Of a stretch of 64,000 nucleotides of DNA, positions 18,434 through 27,371 are shown in pieces. The DNA lies in assembly GCF_024723255.1 (NCBI RefSeq), contig NZ_JANIAC010000001.1:945548-1009547 (forward strand), written 5' to 3'. The position numbers and the translations under genes are program-made. The stretch comes from Aestuariibaculum sp. M13. Its GTDB lineage: Bacteria > Bacteroidota > Bacteroidia > Flavobacteriales > Flavobacteriaceae. The notes under the pieces were generated by a model. The model was not told the DNA's origin, did no database searches, and saw nothing but the letters and a program-made list of their open reading frames with translations. Every line of letters starts with the position of its first letter. Positions within the stretch are counted from its first letter, which is position 1.

Positions 18434-20167
18434 TTAGCTTAAACGCACATCTGAAACCGAAGCTCCTGTTGGCACCATAGGGAATACATTATCCTCTTTT
18501 TCTACACACACTTCAAGGAAATAAGCGTCTTTTGAAGCAATCATTTCTTTAACAGCATCTGCCAGTTCCTCTCTCTTCTTCACACGTTTTGCATCAATGT
18601 GATAGCCTTTTGCAATCGTTACAAAATCAGGATTAGTCATTTCGGTAGACGCATAACGCTTATCGAAGAATAACTGTTGCCACTGACGCACCATTCCAAG
18701 GAATTCATTGTTTAGTACCACAATCTTAACAGGTACTTTAGTCTGGAAAATAGTTCCTAACTCCTGAATATTCATTTGGAAACCACCGTCACCAATTATC
18801 GCAACCACTTCGCGGTCTGGCGCCGCCATCTTCGCTCCAATAGCTGCTGGTAACGCAAACCCCATAGTTCCTAAACCACCCGAAGTAATATTACTTTTTG
18901 AAACTTTAAAATCGGCGTAACGGCAAGCAATCATCTGGTGCTGACCAACATCGGAAACTACCGCTGCATTACCTTTAGTTTCTTCATTAATTTGTCTTAA
19001 CACCTCGCCCATCGTTAAACCTTCCTTAACCGGATGTAGATCACCTTTTATAACTTTTTCGAACTCTATAGCATATAAATCTTTGAATTCTTGTAACCAG
19101 GCATCATGAGATTTTGCCTCTAAAAGCGGTAATAACTGCGCTAAACTATCTTTAGAATCGCCTATTACAGCAACATCGGTTTTTACGTTTTTATCAACCT
19201 CTGCCGGGTCAATATCAAAGTGAATGATTTTTGCCTGCTTTGCGTAAGAATCTAATTTTCCAGTAACACGATCATCAAATCGCATCCCTATAGCAATTAA
19301 CACATCACACTCGTTAGTTAATTTATTTGGCGCATAATTTCCGTGCATTCCCACCATTCCAATATTTAATGGATGAGAGGTTGGAATTGCCGAAGCCCCT
19401 AAAATGGTCCAGGCTGCAGGAATACCAGCCTTTTCAATAACCGCTTTTAGTTCTTCTTCTGCTTTACCTAAAATAACGCCTTGTCCCCAAACAATCATAG
19501 GTTTTTTAGCTGCGTTAATTAAATCGGCTGCAGCCTGAACATCGGCAGGATTGGTTTTAGGCACTGGAATATAACTACGCACACCTTTACATGGCGTGTA
19601 TTCAAAATCTAATTCACCCACTTGCGCATCTTTAGTAATATCGACAAGCACAGGTCCTGGACGACCACTTTTAGCTATATAAAATGCTTTAGCTAAAGCC
19701 TTAGGAATATCGGCAGCTTTAGTTACCTGACAATTCCATTTAGTCACCGGTGTAGAAATACCAACAATATCGGTTTCCTGAAACGCATCACTTCCTAACA
19801 GATGAGAAAACACCTGGCCAGTAATACAAACTATTGGTGTAGAATCGATTTGTGCATCAGCAATACCCGTAATTAAATTGGTTGCTCCCGGCCCTGATGT
19901 TGCCATCGCGACCCCGACTTTACCAGAAATACGAGCATAACCTTGAGCTGCGTGAGCCGCTCCTTGTTCGTGCCTTGTTAAGACGTGATGAATCTGGTCT
20001 TGGAACTTGAACAATTCATCGTAAACAGGCATAATGGCTCCTCCCGGATATCCGTAAAGGATATCTACACCTTCTGCAATTAAGCTTCGTACCACAGCTT
20101 CGCTTCCTGAAATACGCATTGTTTTACTTGCCACTTCTTGTGTTTTGTTTTCAGTTTGTGTATTCAT
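18434..20167 (-). CDS. ilvB: Acetolactate synthase large (catalytic) subunit
   Basis: A 577-residue ThDP enzyme that condenses pyruvate with pyruvate or 2-oxobutanoate. Visible marks are the GYPGGAIMPVYDEL start of the Pyr domain, the catalytic Glu in RHEQGAAHAAQG (~63), a central FAD-binding domain, and the ThDP/Mg motif GDGGFQMNIQELGT (~458-471). Second gene of the ilv operon, with a 54-base gap after ilvD that contains a GNRA-loop hairpin. Confidence 0.97.
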   Translation of the reverse strand: MNTQTENKTQEVASKTMRISGSEAVVRSLIAEGVDILYGYPGGAIMPVYDELFKFQDQIHHVLTRHEQGAAHAAQGYARISGKVGVAMATSGPGATNLITGIADAQIDSTPIVCITGQVFSHLLGSDAFQETDIVGISTPVTKWNCQVTKAADIPKALAKAFYIAKSGRPGPVLVDITKDAQVGELDFEYTPCKGVRSYIPVPKTNPADVQAAADLINAAKKPMIVWGQGVILGKAEEELKAVIEKAGIPAAWTILGASAIPTSHPLNIGMVGMHGNYAPNKLTNECDVLIAIGMRFDDRVTGKLDSYAKQAKIIHFDIDPAEVDKNVKTDVAVIGDSKDSLAQLLPLLEAKSHDAWLQEFKDLYAIEFEKVIKGDLHPVKEGLTMGEVLRQINEETKGNAAVVSDVGQHQMIACRYADFKVSKSNITSGGLGTMGFALPAAIGAKMAAPDREVVAIIGDGGFQMNIQELGTIFQTKVPVKIVVLNNEFLGMVRQWQQLFFDKRYASTEMTNPDFVTIAKGYHIDAKRVKKREELADAVKEMIASKDAYFLEVCVEKEDNVFPMVPTGASVSDVRLS

Positions 20168-20191
20168 AATTCACAATTTATATATGTGAGA

Positions 20192-20209
20192 TTTCCGCTT
20201 TCGCGGAAA
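20192..20209 (-). repeat. GNRA-loop palindromic hairpin between ilvD and ilvB
   Basis: TTTCCGC and GCGGAAA flank a 4-base loop that reads GAAA on the transcript, a stable GNRA tetraloop. The same TTCGCGAAAGCGGAAA string also occurs inside the deoxynucleoside kinase gene (27574-27589), so it may be an over-represented word of this genome. Confidence 0.5.
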
Positions 20210-20221
20210 CGAAATTTCTAA

Positions 20222-21907
20222 TTAAAATGCGTCAGTTACACAGCCTTTTGAAGCTGAAGCCACCGATTTCGCATATTTATATAATATTCCTTTTTTGTGT
20301 TTTAATTCCGGAGCAACCCAAGCCGCTTTACGCTTAGCCAGTTCTTCTTCAGAAATTAATACATTAATAGAATTATCTTCCGCACTAATTCTGATGCGAT
20401 CTCCGGTTTCAACCAAACCAATAGCTCCACCGGTTTGCGCTTCAGGAGTAATGTGTCCAACCACAAAGCCGTGTGTACCACCAGAGAAACGCCCATCGGT
20501 AATCAAAGCCACCGATTTTCCTAAACCAGCACCCATAATTAAAGAGGTTGGTTTTAACATTTCCGGCATACCAGGTCCACCTTTAGGACCTACATAACGA
20601 ATAACAACTACATCGCCTTTTGCTACTTCTCCGTTAGAAATTCCTGTATTCGCTGCCTGCTCACCATCGTAAACCACCGCTTTACCTTCAAATACCAATC
20701 CTTCTTTTCCTGAGATTTTAGCAACAGCACCTTCTTCAGCTAAGTTTCCGTAAAGGATTTGTAAATTTCCTGAAGATTTTAAGGCTTTATCTGTTGGGTA
20801 AATAACATCTTGCTCATCATCAAACTGAAGCGGCTCAACATCTTTTAAGTTTTCAGCTAACGTTTTACCGGTAACGGTCATACAATCGCCATGTAAATAG
20901 CCGTTATCCAATAAATACTTCATAACAGCTGGTGTACCTCCAATACCGTGAACATCTTCCATTAAGTATTTACCACTCGGTTTTAAGTCGGCTATTAAAG
21001 GAGTTCTATCACTAACACGTTGAAAATCCTCTAAAGTAAATTCTATATCTGCAGCATGAGCAATTGCCAAGAAGTGTAATACCGCATTGGTAGAACCACC
21101 AAGGGCATTTACAATAGCGATAGCATTTTCAATAGATTTTTTAGAAATGATATCTAGAGGTTTTAAATCTAATTCCAATAGATTTTTAATAGCGATTGCT
21201 GTTCTTTCGCTTTCCGATAATTTATTCGGATTTTCGGCCGGAATAGATGAGTTATACGGTAAAGCAAACCCCATACATTCAATAGCCGAAGCCATCGTAT
21301 TTGCAGTATACATACCTCCGCAAGCTCCTGCTCCAGGAATAGCACTTTTTATAATTTCTCGGTATTCTTCCTCATCAATCTCTCCTGCTACTTTTTGCCC
21401 TAAAGCTTCAAATGCCGAAACAATATTTAATTTTCTTCCCTTATAGTTTCCTGATGCTATAGTACCTCCGTACATCATGATTGACGGACGGTTTAAACGT
21501 AACATAGCAATTACAGCTCCCGGCATATTTTTATCACACCCTACCACAGAAATAAGTGCATCGTAACTTTGAGCATTCATAACCGTTTCAATAGAATCTG
21601 CTATGATATCACGAGAAGCCAAAGAATAATTCATTCCGGAGGTTCCCATAGAAATACCATCACTTACACCAATAGTATTAAACCCTAAACCGACTAATCC
21701 CGCAATATTACACTCAACCTTAACCTCATCTTTAAGGCTGTTTAAGTGCATATTACAAGGGTTACCATCGTAACCTGTACTAGCAATACCCACCTGAGCT
21801 TTTTTCATATCCTCATCGGTTAACCCAACCGCATATAGCATAGCCTGTGATGCTGGCTGAGATTCATCTTGCGTAAGTCGTTTACTGTGTTTATTAAGTT
21901 CTTTCAT
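20222..21907 (-). CDS. ilvD: Dihydroxy-acid dehydratase (IlvD)
   Basis: 561 residues. An Fe-S dehydratase acting at the third common step of branched-chain amino-acid synthesis. Cluster-ligand cysteines are seen in GCDKNMPG (~123) and [11 protein letters not shown] (~195); C-terminal signatures include [11 protein letters not shown] and [11 protein letters not shown]. First structural gene of the ilvDBNCA operon. It is preceded by a long leader with a leader peptide and attenuator hairpin (22152-22279). Confidence 0.97.
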   Translation of the reverse strand: MKELNKHSKRLTQDESQPASQAMLYAVGLTDEDMKKAQVGIASTGYDGNPCNMHLNSLKDEVKVECNIAGLVGLGFNTIGVSDGISMGTSGMNYSLASRDIIADSIETVMNAQSYDALISVVGCDKNMPGAVIAMLRLNRPSIMMYGGTIASGNYKGRKLNIVSAFEALGQKVAGEIDEEEYREIIKSAIPGAGACGGMYTANTMASAIECMGFALPYNSSIPAENPNKLSESERTAIAIKNLLELDLKPLDIISKKSIENAIAIVNALGGSTNAVLHFLAIAHAADIEFTLEDFQRVSDRTPLIADLKPSGKYLMEDVHGIGGTPAVMKYLLDNGYLHGDCMTVTGKTLAENLKDVEPLQFDDEQDVIYPTDKALKSSGNLQILYGNLAEEGAVAKISGKEGLVFEGKAVVYDGEQAANTGISNGEVAKGDVVVIRYVGPKGGPGMPEMLKPTSLIMGAGLGKSVALITDGRFSGGTHGFVVGHITPEAQTGGAIGLVETGDRIRISAEDNSINVLISEEELAKRKAAWVAPELKHKKGILYKYAKSVASASKGCVTDAF

Positions 21908-22151
21908 TTTTATTAAAGATATTCTACAATCTATCCTTTATTTTATTTAATACTTTATCTTTTTAAGATTTACTTTATAAATAGTCTAACTTTTCGAATT
22001 GAAGTTCGAAATTAAACCTTTAGGTTTTTTAATTCTTATTTCCTTTAATTTTCAAGGTTAAATCCATTACCCTAAAAAACTATTCAAACATCTGATTATC
22101 AATAATTTAATTAGATATTTTTATGATGTCCAAAAATTAAAATAATTACAT
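21908..22151 (-). other. ilvD untranslated leader downstream of the attenuator
   Basis: About 245 bases, very AT-rich, between the attenuator hairpin and the ilvD start. A TTCGAA...TTCGAA pair near 21993-22011 and a weak AACCT/AGGTT hairpin near 22015-22027 are visible. I see no convincing ORF. Together with the leader-peptide, riboswitch and metK promoter entries this accounts for the whole ilvD-metK gap. Confidence 0.4.
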
Positions 22152-22179
22152 AAAAAAAGCCTCCCAAATTGGAAGGCTT
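22152..22179 (-). terminator. ilv attenuator: terminator hairpin of the leader
   Basis: On the transcript, arm AAGCCTTCC (22179-22171), loop 22170-22166, arm GGGAGGCTT (22165-22157) and a T run. The 5' arm can instead pair with an identical GGGAGGCT copy located inside the leader-peptide ORF (22217-22210), which gives a mutually exclusive antiterminator. Confidence 0.85.
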
Positions 22180-22201
22180 AATATTTTCTTATACAAAAGT
22201 T

Positions 22202-22279
22202 TTAACAATAGCCTCCCAGTCCCTGTGAAATAATCACAATAACAATAATAGAAATGCTAATTAAAATCTGGTTTCTCAT
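22202..22279 (-). CDS. ilv leader peptide (25 aa)
   Basis: A 25-codon ORF, ATG at 22279-22277 and TAA at 22204-22202, whose core reads ILISISIIVIVII: eight Ile codons (all ATT), two Val and two Leu in the whole peptide. It lies in front of ilvDBNCA and its last codons encode the antiterminator strand GGGAGGCT. This matches leader peptides that sense branched-chain aminoacyl-tRNA by ribosome stalling. When Ile is scarce, stalling frees GGGAGGCT to pair with the 5' arm of the terminator and transcription continues. When Ile is ample, the ribosome reaches the stop codon, covers it and the terminator forms. Confidence 0.85.
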   Translation of the reverse strand: MRNQILISISIIVIVIISQGLGGYC

Positions 22280-22373
22280 AATTCTTGAACAACAAATATT
22301 TAAAATATTTATTTAAACTCCAATTAAATCCTTAAAAAAATCAAAACTAATTCTCTATTCCTTATTATTTTTT

Positions 22374-22381
22374 TACTTTTG
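22374..22381 (+). promoter_or_regulatory. metK -7 promoter element
   Basis: TACTTTTG matches the TANNTTTG consensus and lies about 15 bases before the riboswitch P1 stem. No good -33 TTG is seen at the expected distance. Confidence 0.5.
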
Positions 22382-22395
22382 CCCTCGAAAAATAA

Positions 22396-22494
22396 CAGAG
22401 GAAAGATTTGACTGATTGCAACCTCTTTGTATAACCTTATTTTTTTAAACAATTAAAAATGAGATTAATGCAAGCAAAAATGCTAAAGGCAGTG
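22396..22494 (+). promoter_or_regulatory. SAM-II-type riboswitch aptamer upstream of metK
   Basis: P1 is AGAGG (22397-22401) with CCTCT (22422-22426), enclosing GATTTGACTGATTGCAA. A long loop 3 is followed by AAAAATGCTAAAGGCAGT. ACTG (22411-22414) pairs with CAGT (22490-22493), giving the H-type pseudoknot. The GATTTRAC...ATTGCA and ATGCTAAAG words are the conserved core of the SAM-II class as I recall it. Its place before S-adenosylmethionine synthetase fits product feedback. Loop 3 (~50 bases) looks longer than in the minimal SAM-II aptamer. Confidence 0.8.
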
Positions 22495-22516
22495 TAAACT
22501 TCCTTCGACGTTATCC

Positions 22517-22526
22517 GTCAAATCTT
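22517..22526 (+). promoter_or_regulatory. Candidate expression platform: complement of riboswitch loop 1
   Basis: GTCAAATCTT is the exact reverse complement of AAGATTTGAC (22403-22412) in aptamer loop 1 and ends 17 bases before the metK ATG. It overlaps a small GACG/CGTC hairpin (22507-22519). Pairing with loop 1 and ligand-bound aptamer folding exclude each other, so this is the likely switching strand. Confidence 0.55.
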
Positions 22527-22543
22527 AGTATAAAAATAGTTTT

Positions 22544-23797
22544 ATGGCATATTTATTTACTTCGGAAAGTGTTTCTGAAGGCCACCCAGATAAGGTTGCT
22601 GACCAAATTAGCGACGCTTTAATTGACAATTTTTTAGCTTTTGATAAAGAGTCGAAAGTAGCATGTGAAACGCTTGTAACTACAGGTCAGGTTGTTCTTG
22701 CCGGTGAGGTTAAGTCACACACCTATCTTGACGTTCAAAAAATTGCAAGAGATACAATTAACAAAATTGGATACACCAAAGGCGAATATATGTTCGACGG
22801 AAACTCTTGTGGTGTATTTTCTGCAATTCATGAACAGTCTGACGATATTAATCGTGGTGTAGACAGAGCTTCAAAAGAAGACCAAGGTGCAGGAGACCAG
22901 GGAATGATGTTTGGTTACGCAACAAACGAAACCGAAAACTTCATGCCTTTGGCTCTAGATTTATCACACTTACTTTTAACTGAATTAGCAGCTCTAAGAC
23001 GTGAAAACAAAGACATTACTTATTTAAGACCAGATTCTAAAAGCCAGGTAACGATTGAATATAGCGATGATAATGTTCCACTACGCATCGATGCGATTGT
23101 AATCTCAACGCAACACGACGATTTCGCTGATGACGATACCATGTTAGCTAAAATTAGAAAAGACATTGTAGAGATTTTAATTCCTCGTGTTATCGCTAAA
23201 TTACCAGAGCAAATTCAGGCATTATTTAACGATGATATCAAATATCACATTAACCCGACTGGAAAATTCGTAATTGGTGGACCACACGGTGACACAGGAC
23301 TTACAGGTCGTAAAATTATTGTAGATACTTATGGAGGAAAAGGTGCACACGGTGGTGGTGCTTTCTCTGGAAAAGACCCAAGTAAAGTAGACCGTAGTGC
23401 TGCTTACGCGACGCGCCATATTGCTAAAAACTTAGTTGCTGCTGGTGTAGCCGACGAAGTTTTAGTACAGGTAAGTTATGCGATTGGTGTAGTTGAACCA
23501 ATGGGTATTTTTATTAATACGTATGGAACTTGTCCGTTTAACATGACCGATGGTGAAATCGCTGAAAAAGTTTCTGAAATATTCGACATGCGACCATTTG
23601 CTATCGAAGAGCGTTTAAAACTAAGAAACCCTATTTATAGTGAAACTGCGGCTTACGGACACATGGGACGCACTAATGAAATCGTAACAAAAACCTTCAC
23701 CCAACCTACAGGTGAAAGTGTTACTTTAGATGTGGAATTATTCACATGGGAAAAATTAGACTATGTAGATCAAGTGAAAGCAGCTTTCAACTTATAA
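22544..23797 (+). CDS. metK: S-adenosylmethionine synthetase
   Basis: 417 residues. Makes S-adenosylmethionine from methionine and ATP. Signatures: [19 protein letters not shown] at the N-terminus (ATP/Mg binding), [13 protein letters not shown] (~122-134), [21 protein letters not shown] (~245) and [19 protein letters not shown] (~269). The length is typical of the bacterial enzyme with a modest insertion. It is divergently arranged from the ilv operon and controlled by the SAM-II-type riboswitch directly upstream. Confidence 0.97.
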   Translation: MAYLFTSESVSEGHPDKVADQISDALIDNFLAFDKESKVACETLVTTGQVVLAGEVKSHTYLDVQKIARDTINKIGYTKGEYMFDGNSCGVFSAIHEQSDDINRGVDRASKEDQGAGDQGMMFGYATNETENFMPLALDLSHLLLTELAALRRENKDITYLRPDSKSQVTIEYSDDNVPLRIDAIVISTQHDDFADDDTMLAKIRKDIVEILIPRVIAKLPEQIQALFNDDIKYHINPTGKFVIGGPHGDTGLTGRKIIVDTYGGKGAHGGGAFSGKDPSKVDRSAAYATRHIAKNLVAAGVADEVLVQVSYAIGVVEPMGIFINTYGTCPFNMTDGEIAEKVSEIFDMRPFAIEERLKLRNPIYSETAAYGHMGRTNEIVTKTFTQPTGESVTLDVELFTWEKLDYVDQVKAAFNL

Positions 23798-23821
23798 TCT
23801 GCAATTCCTTATAAAAATTAA

Positions 23822-23855
23822 AAAACTCCGTAACTTTAAACTTACGGAGTTTTTT
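23822..23855 (+). terminator. metK terminator
   Basis: AACTCCGTAA (23824-23833) and TTACGGAGTT (23842-23851) form a 10-bp stem with an 8-base loop, followed by a T run. It ends the metK transcript before the lipoprotein hydrolase. Confidence 0.85.
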
Positions 23856-23873
23856 ATTCCTATACATTTCATC

Positions 23874-25241
23874 ATGCTACACAAATTAACCCTTCTACTT
23901 ATTTTAGCAATCACCTTAAACTCATGCACCACAAAAAAAACATGGTTGAGTAATACTGCACAAAGTAAGATTACCTATAAAACACATGAATCTAAAACTC
24001 CTGTTCAAGATGTTAATGGAAACTATCTAACCATTGTTTACCTTGAAAATTTAGGATTTAAAAAGCTTGGCGGTTACACAAATTCTGAAAACGTAAAATG
24101 GCTGCTAAACCAAGGATATCGCGTTATTGAATTAAACTACAAGAACAATCCAAACGCTATTGCCTCAAAAATCAACCAAGATATTATTGTTATAAATAAC
24201 GCTTTAGCGGAAGGTAATTTTTGCGGATTTAGCGATTGCTCAAAAATTCAATCATATATATTATTTGAAGGCTACCGAATAAAACGAAATATACCTTATT
24301 TTAAAGATGACCCAACGGTTTATAACCGACCTGACCAATACACTGAAGGTGATATGCTAAATATGGATATTTTATACCCGGCTAATCCTTCAAAAGAATT
24401 GCCGACTATTTTATCCTTTTCGTATAGTAACAGCTATGCTACGTTCGACAAAGAGAAAAACACTTTAACCGACGACCATAAAAACCTGAGAACCTTTTTA
24501 CCGTATACATTTTCCGGTTTTAACGATTCATTTCTACAAGGCGCCCCTGCTCATGGTTTGGCATGGGCTATTGCCGATCACCCAAAATACTGTTCATGGG
24601 GAAGCGGCAAACCCAAAGATGGACCAAACGACACCTACAAATCGTATGAGACGAACCCGGATACGGCACAAAAAGTTAAATCGGCTATTCGTACATTAAG
24701 AAGTATGACTAATGATTTAGGTCTTTCAGGAGATATTGGTATTTACGGCTTCTCACGAGGTTCTACCGCAGGTTCCATGGCTATTGGTGATAAATCGGTT
24801 CCCTTGTTTGAAAATGCTGGTTTTAATATTGGTGTTTCAGACGATGTACAAGTCGCTGCACTTGGACCAGGCGTATTCGACTATACTCAAATATACAACA
24901 CGCTTGATGATGGCGATGGCAATTTAGAACTTCGCTGTCCGTGGGCCTGGGGTGCTTTAGAAGACAATTATGATTTATGGAAAACTATGGGTTCGGAATA
25001 TCTTGTTGAAACTTCAGAAACAGCTCCAGTTTTATTCTTCTATAATACTACTGATGATGCTTACTACCAAGACCAAATATTACACTTAAAAAACAAACTT
25101 GACAAACTCAATGTACCTAACCAAACTCTTGTAGATTACGGCACAGGTCATGCCGTTCCTCAAACAGAAAAAGATTTAGATACTCTGTATACATTCTTCA
25201 AAAAGTATTTAAATCCTCCGACTGTAGAGCTTAAAAATTAA
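23874..25241 (+). CDS. Lipoprotein with alpha/beta-hydrolase fold, unknown substrate
   Basis: 455 residues with a lipoprotein signal (Cys18 in ITLNSC). A GFSRGS nucleophile elbow (Ser294), a late Asp candidate in FYNTTDDAYY and a late His in DYGTGHAVPQT indicate an alpha/beta-hydrolase catalytic triad. The region before the elbow (AQKVKSAIRTLRSMTNDLGLSGDIGIYG) resembles acetyl-esterase/dienelactone-hydrolase relatives. The N-terminal ~140 residues are not recognised. It stands alone between the metK terminator and a terminator shared with tRNA-Tyr. Function not assignable beyond probable envelope-anchored esterase or peptidase. Confidence 0.7.
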   Translation: MLHKLTLLLILAITLNSCTTKKTWLSNTAQSKITYKTHESKTPVQDVNGNYLTIVYLENLGFKKLGGYTNSENVKWLLNQGYRVIELNYKNNPNAIASKINQDIIVINNALAEGNFCGFSDCSKIQSYILFEGYRIKRNIPYFKDDPTVYNRPDQYTEGDMLNMDILYPANPSKELPTILSFSYSNSYATFDKEKNTLTDDHKNLRTFLPYTFSGFNDSFLQGAPAHGLAWAIADHPKYCSWGSGKPKDGPNDTYKSYETNPDTAQKVKSAIRTLRSMTNDLGLSGDIGIYGFSRGSTAGSMAIGDKSVPLFENAGFNIGVSDDVQVAALGPGVFDYTQIYNTLDDGDGNLELRCPWAWGALEDNYDLWKTMGSEYLVETSETAPVLFFYNTTDDAYYQDQILHLKNKLDKLNVPNQTLVDYGTGHAVPQTEKDLDTLYTFFKKYLNPPTVELKN

Positions 25242-25257
25242 ATGAAAGTATTTGAAA

Positions 25258-25285
25258 TAAAAAAGCCTGCTTGATGCAGGCTTTT
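25258..25285. terminator. Bidirectional terminator between the hydrolase gene and tRNA-Tyr
   Basis: AAAAGCCTGC and GCAGGCTTTT around a short loop, with A and T runs on the two sides. It can end both the plus-strand hydrolase transcript and the minus-strand tRNA-Tyr transcript. Confidence 0.8.
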
Positions 25286-25293
25286 CAGTTTTG

Positions 25294-25375
<82 letters not shown>

Positions 25376-25520
25376 AAAACCGGGTGCAAATATATCATAG
25401 ATTATTAAACTACACAACATAAAAATGCTCGTTTTTTTGAAAAAATATTCAAAACCATAATTAACAAGCTTTTACAAATAACTTTTTTTCAAAAAAAATC
25501 TATAATCTATCGTTTTCAGA

Positions 25521-26354
25521 TTAAAATCTGCGGTCTCCGGCACGCTCACTAAACTGAGAACGCATTTCTTCCATTTTCTTTTTTACCAAATCATCGTAAT
25601 CTGCTCTACTAATCTCCTTTCCTTTTGAAGGTGCTTCAATCGCAACTTTTTCAGCTGGATTCATCACAATTTTTGAACAGTATAACGTGGTTCTATCTAC
25701 AGTAACCTCTAAAATTAATCCCGGAAGTCCCCAATAATCTCCAGGTCCCTGATTAATTGGAATTTGTAATGTATACCACGCTTCAACCTCTACCTCCTTG
25801 GTTGGAGCTGGTTCTTCCATTTGACCATCGGCATTTGGGCGTCTTCTAAAATTTCCAGGCCCTACGTTAGGAACCGTTCTTTTAGCTGTTGCTTTTAAAC
25901 ACATATATTCGCCAATCTTTTTGGACTCGTTGGTCATCTTCCAATCTAAATTTGGCAATTCATCTTTTATTAAAAACTGCTTACCAAAAAACTCCTGATC
26001 TTGTATTAACTGCTTTGCCTTTATATTTTTATACTGAGGACCATTAGAAAAGCTATTCATCATACCTCTCCATCTACCGCCGCCGCCACCTGAATTCTCA
26101 GTTTCTTCTACTTTATAAAAAGATTCAATTTGATTAAACGTTAAGGTATAGGTTTTATCTAGCATTTCTTTCATACGCTCTACCATACGCTTTTGGCGCT
26201 CCGGATCCATATCTCCACCACCAAAACCTTGTGTATCGACATTGGTATTAGACTGATAGTAGGCAATACCTTGAAAATCTTTTTGAGCAAAGCCCATTAT
26301 CGAGACAAACAAAGCCGATGCTAAAACTAATTCTTTAATGTATTTCATTTTCAT
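25521..26354 (-). CDS. GLPGLI family secreted protein
   Basis: 277 residues with a signal peptide (~1-23, ...IMGFAQ). The family-defining GLPGLILEV motif occurs in the block GPGDYWGLPGLILEVTVD (~207-224), and WYTLQIPIN lies just before it. GLPGLI proteins are Bacteroidota-specific exported proteins of unknown biochemical role. The central part has a Gly-rich SGGGGGRW stretch (~87) and the C-terminus is charged. Usually such genes neighbour a TonB-dependent receptor-like protein; none is adjacent here. Confidence 0.88.
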   Translation of the reverse strand: MKMKYIKELVLASALFVSIMGFAQKDFQGIAYYQSNTNVDTQGFGGGDMDPERQKRMVERMKEMLDKTYTLTFNQIESFYKVEETENSGGGGGRWRGMMNSFSNGPQYKNIKAKQLIQDQEFFGKQFLIKDELPNLDWKMTNESKKIGEYMCLKATAKRTVPNVGPGNFRRRPNADGQMEEPAPTKEVEVEAWYTLQIPINQGPGDYWGLPGLILEVTVDRTTLYCSKIVMNPAEKVAIEAPSKGKEISRADYDDLVKKKMEEMRSQFSERAGDRRF

Positions 26355-26562
26355 ACGTTGATTTTTGTTTTAAAAAGTTAACAATACTCTTTCAGAAAAG
26401 TTGATTTCATTGTAGTTAGATATCAAAAATATGATTAAGTTTAATTGCTATATGTTAAAATATAAATAAAACAAGAAATTGCCTTTTTAATATATGTTTA
26501 AAAGACAAGGATATAAAGACATCAAAAACTGTTTTATTAGTAAAAACATTAAGGCTTTTTTG

Positions 26563-26570
26563 TATTTTTG
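26563..26570 (+). promoter_or_regulatory. -7 promoter element before the 26579 gene
   Basis: TATTTTTG, a match to TANNTTTG, lies 8 bases before the ATG, so the transcript would have almost no leader. Confidence 0.45.
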
Positions 26571-26578
26571 ATTTCTAC

Positions 26579-27367
26579 ATGAAACATTTAATATATCTAA
26601 TTACTTTTTTATCAATCTCGGTACATTCTCAGGAATTTATTGAGACCTCGTTTATTAAAGATACCAAACTGGAAGCTGATAGGTTTGTAAGCGTTTCAAG
26701 CTTCGAAGCAACGTTTTATATTTTCGACAATGTTTTATTTAAAAAAGAGAAAAACTCTAAAGGCATTGATATTGGATATAATAACTTTCAATTAGGAGAC
26801 ATTACTTCTGTAAACACCTTCAATCCGTTAAAGATTAATTTGTTTTATAAAGATTTCAACACGGTTGTTATTTTAGATAATCGCATGGCCGAAATCACAA
26901 AAATAGATTTCAACGCCTTAGAAGAACAAAAATATGTAACGCACGTTTCAACAGGGTACGATAATACCATTTGGGTATTTAATGAAAACAACCAGCAACT
27001 CGAACTTTACGACTACAAAACGAAAACTACTCGTGCAAAATCAATGCCTATTCAAAATAATGTTCTGGATATTAAAAGTAATTACAATACCTGTTGGGTA
27101 CTTACTGAAAAGTACTTGTACATCTACAATTACTTTGGGAGTCTGATTAAAAAAATAAAAAATAAAGGCTTTACAGCATTCGAGCAGAGTAACGAAAATA
27201 TTATCCTGAAAAAGGAGAATACACTATTCTTTTTAAAAAATGAATCTGATAAAATTATCCCTATAAAATTACCAAATTTATTGATAGATGCGTTTTTTGT
27301 AACCAAGGAAACCTTGTATATTTACGACAATGAAACCCTACATGAATACCAAATAAAAACCATCTAA
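26579..27367 (+). CDS. Exported protein of unknown function, probable beta-propeller
   Basis: 262 residues with a signal peptide (~1-17, ISVHSQ). The rest is a run of short beta strands with repeated patterns such as NTIWVFNENNQQLELYDYKT and NTCWVLTEKYLYIYNY, which suggests WD/NHL-like propeller blades; this is by eye only. No catalytic motif is seen. The deoxynucleoside kinase gene follows after 4 bases, so the two are co-transcribed, a pairing whose functional meaning is unclear. Confidence 0.7.
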   Translation: MKHLIYLITFLSISVHSQEFIETSFIKDTKLEADRFVSVSSFEATFYIFDNVLFKKEKNSKGIDIGYNNFQLGDITSVNTFNPLKINLFYKDFNTVVILDNRMAEITKIDFNALEEQKYVTHVSTGYDNTIWVFNENNQQLELYDYKTKTTRAKSMPIQNNVLDIKSNYNTCWVLTEKYLYIYNYFGSLIKKIKNKGFTAFEQSNENIILKKENTLFFLKNESDKIIPIKLPNLLIDAFFVTKETLYIYDNETLHEYQIKTI

Positions 27368-27371
27368 CACT

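Noticed and set aside
20295-20597. Plus-strand frames opposite ilvD (also 21087-21446)
   Set aside because: Antisense to a conserved enzyme, with no independent support.
22396-22494. metK leader as an S-box (SAM-I) riboswitch
   Set aside because: The H-type pseudoknot layout with ATTGCA and ATGCTAAAG words fits SAM-II; the four-way junction of SAM-I is not present.
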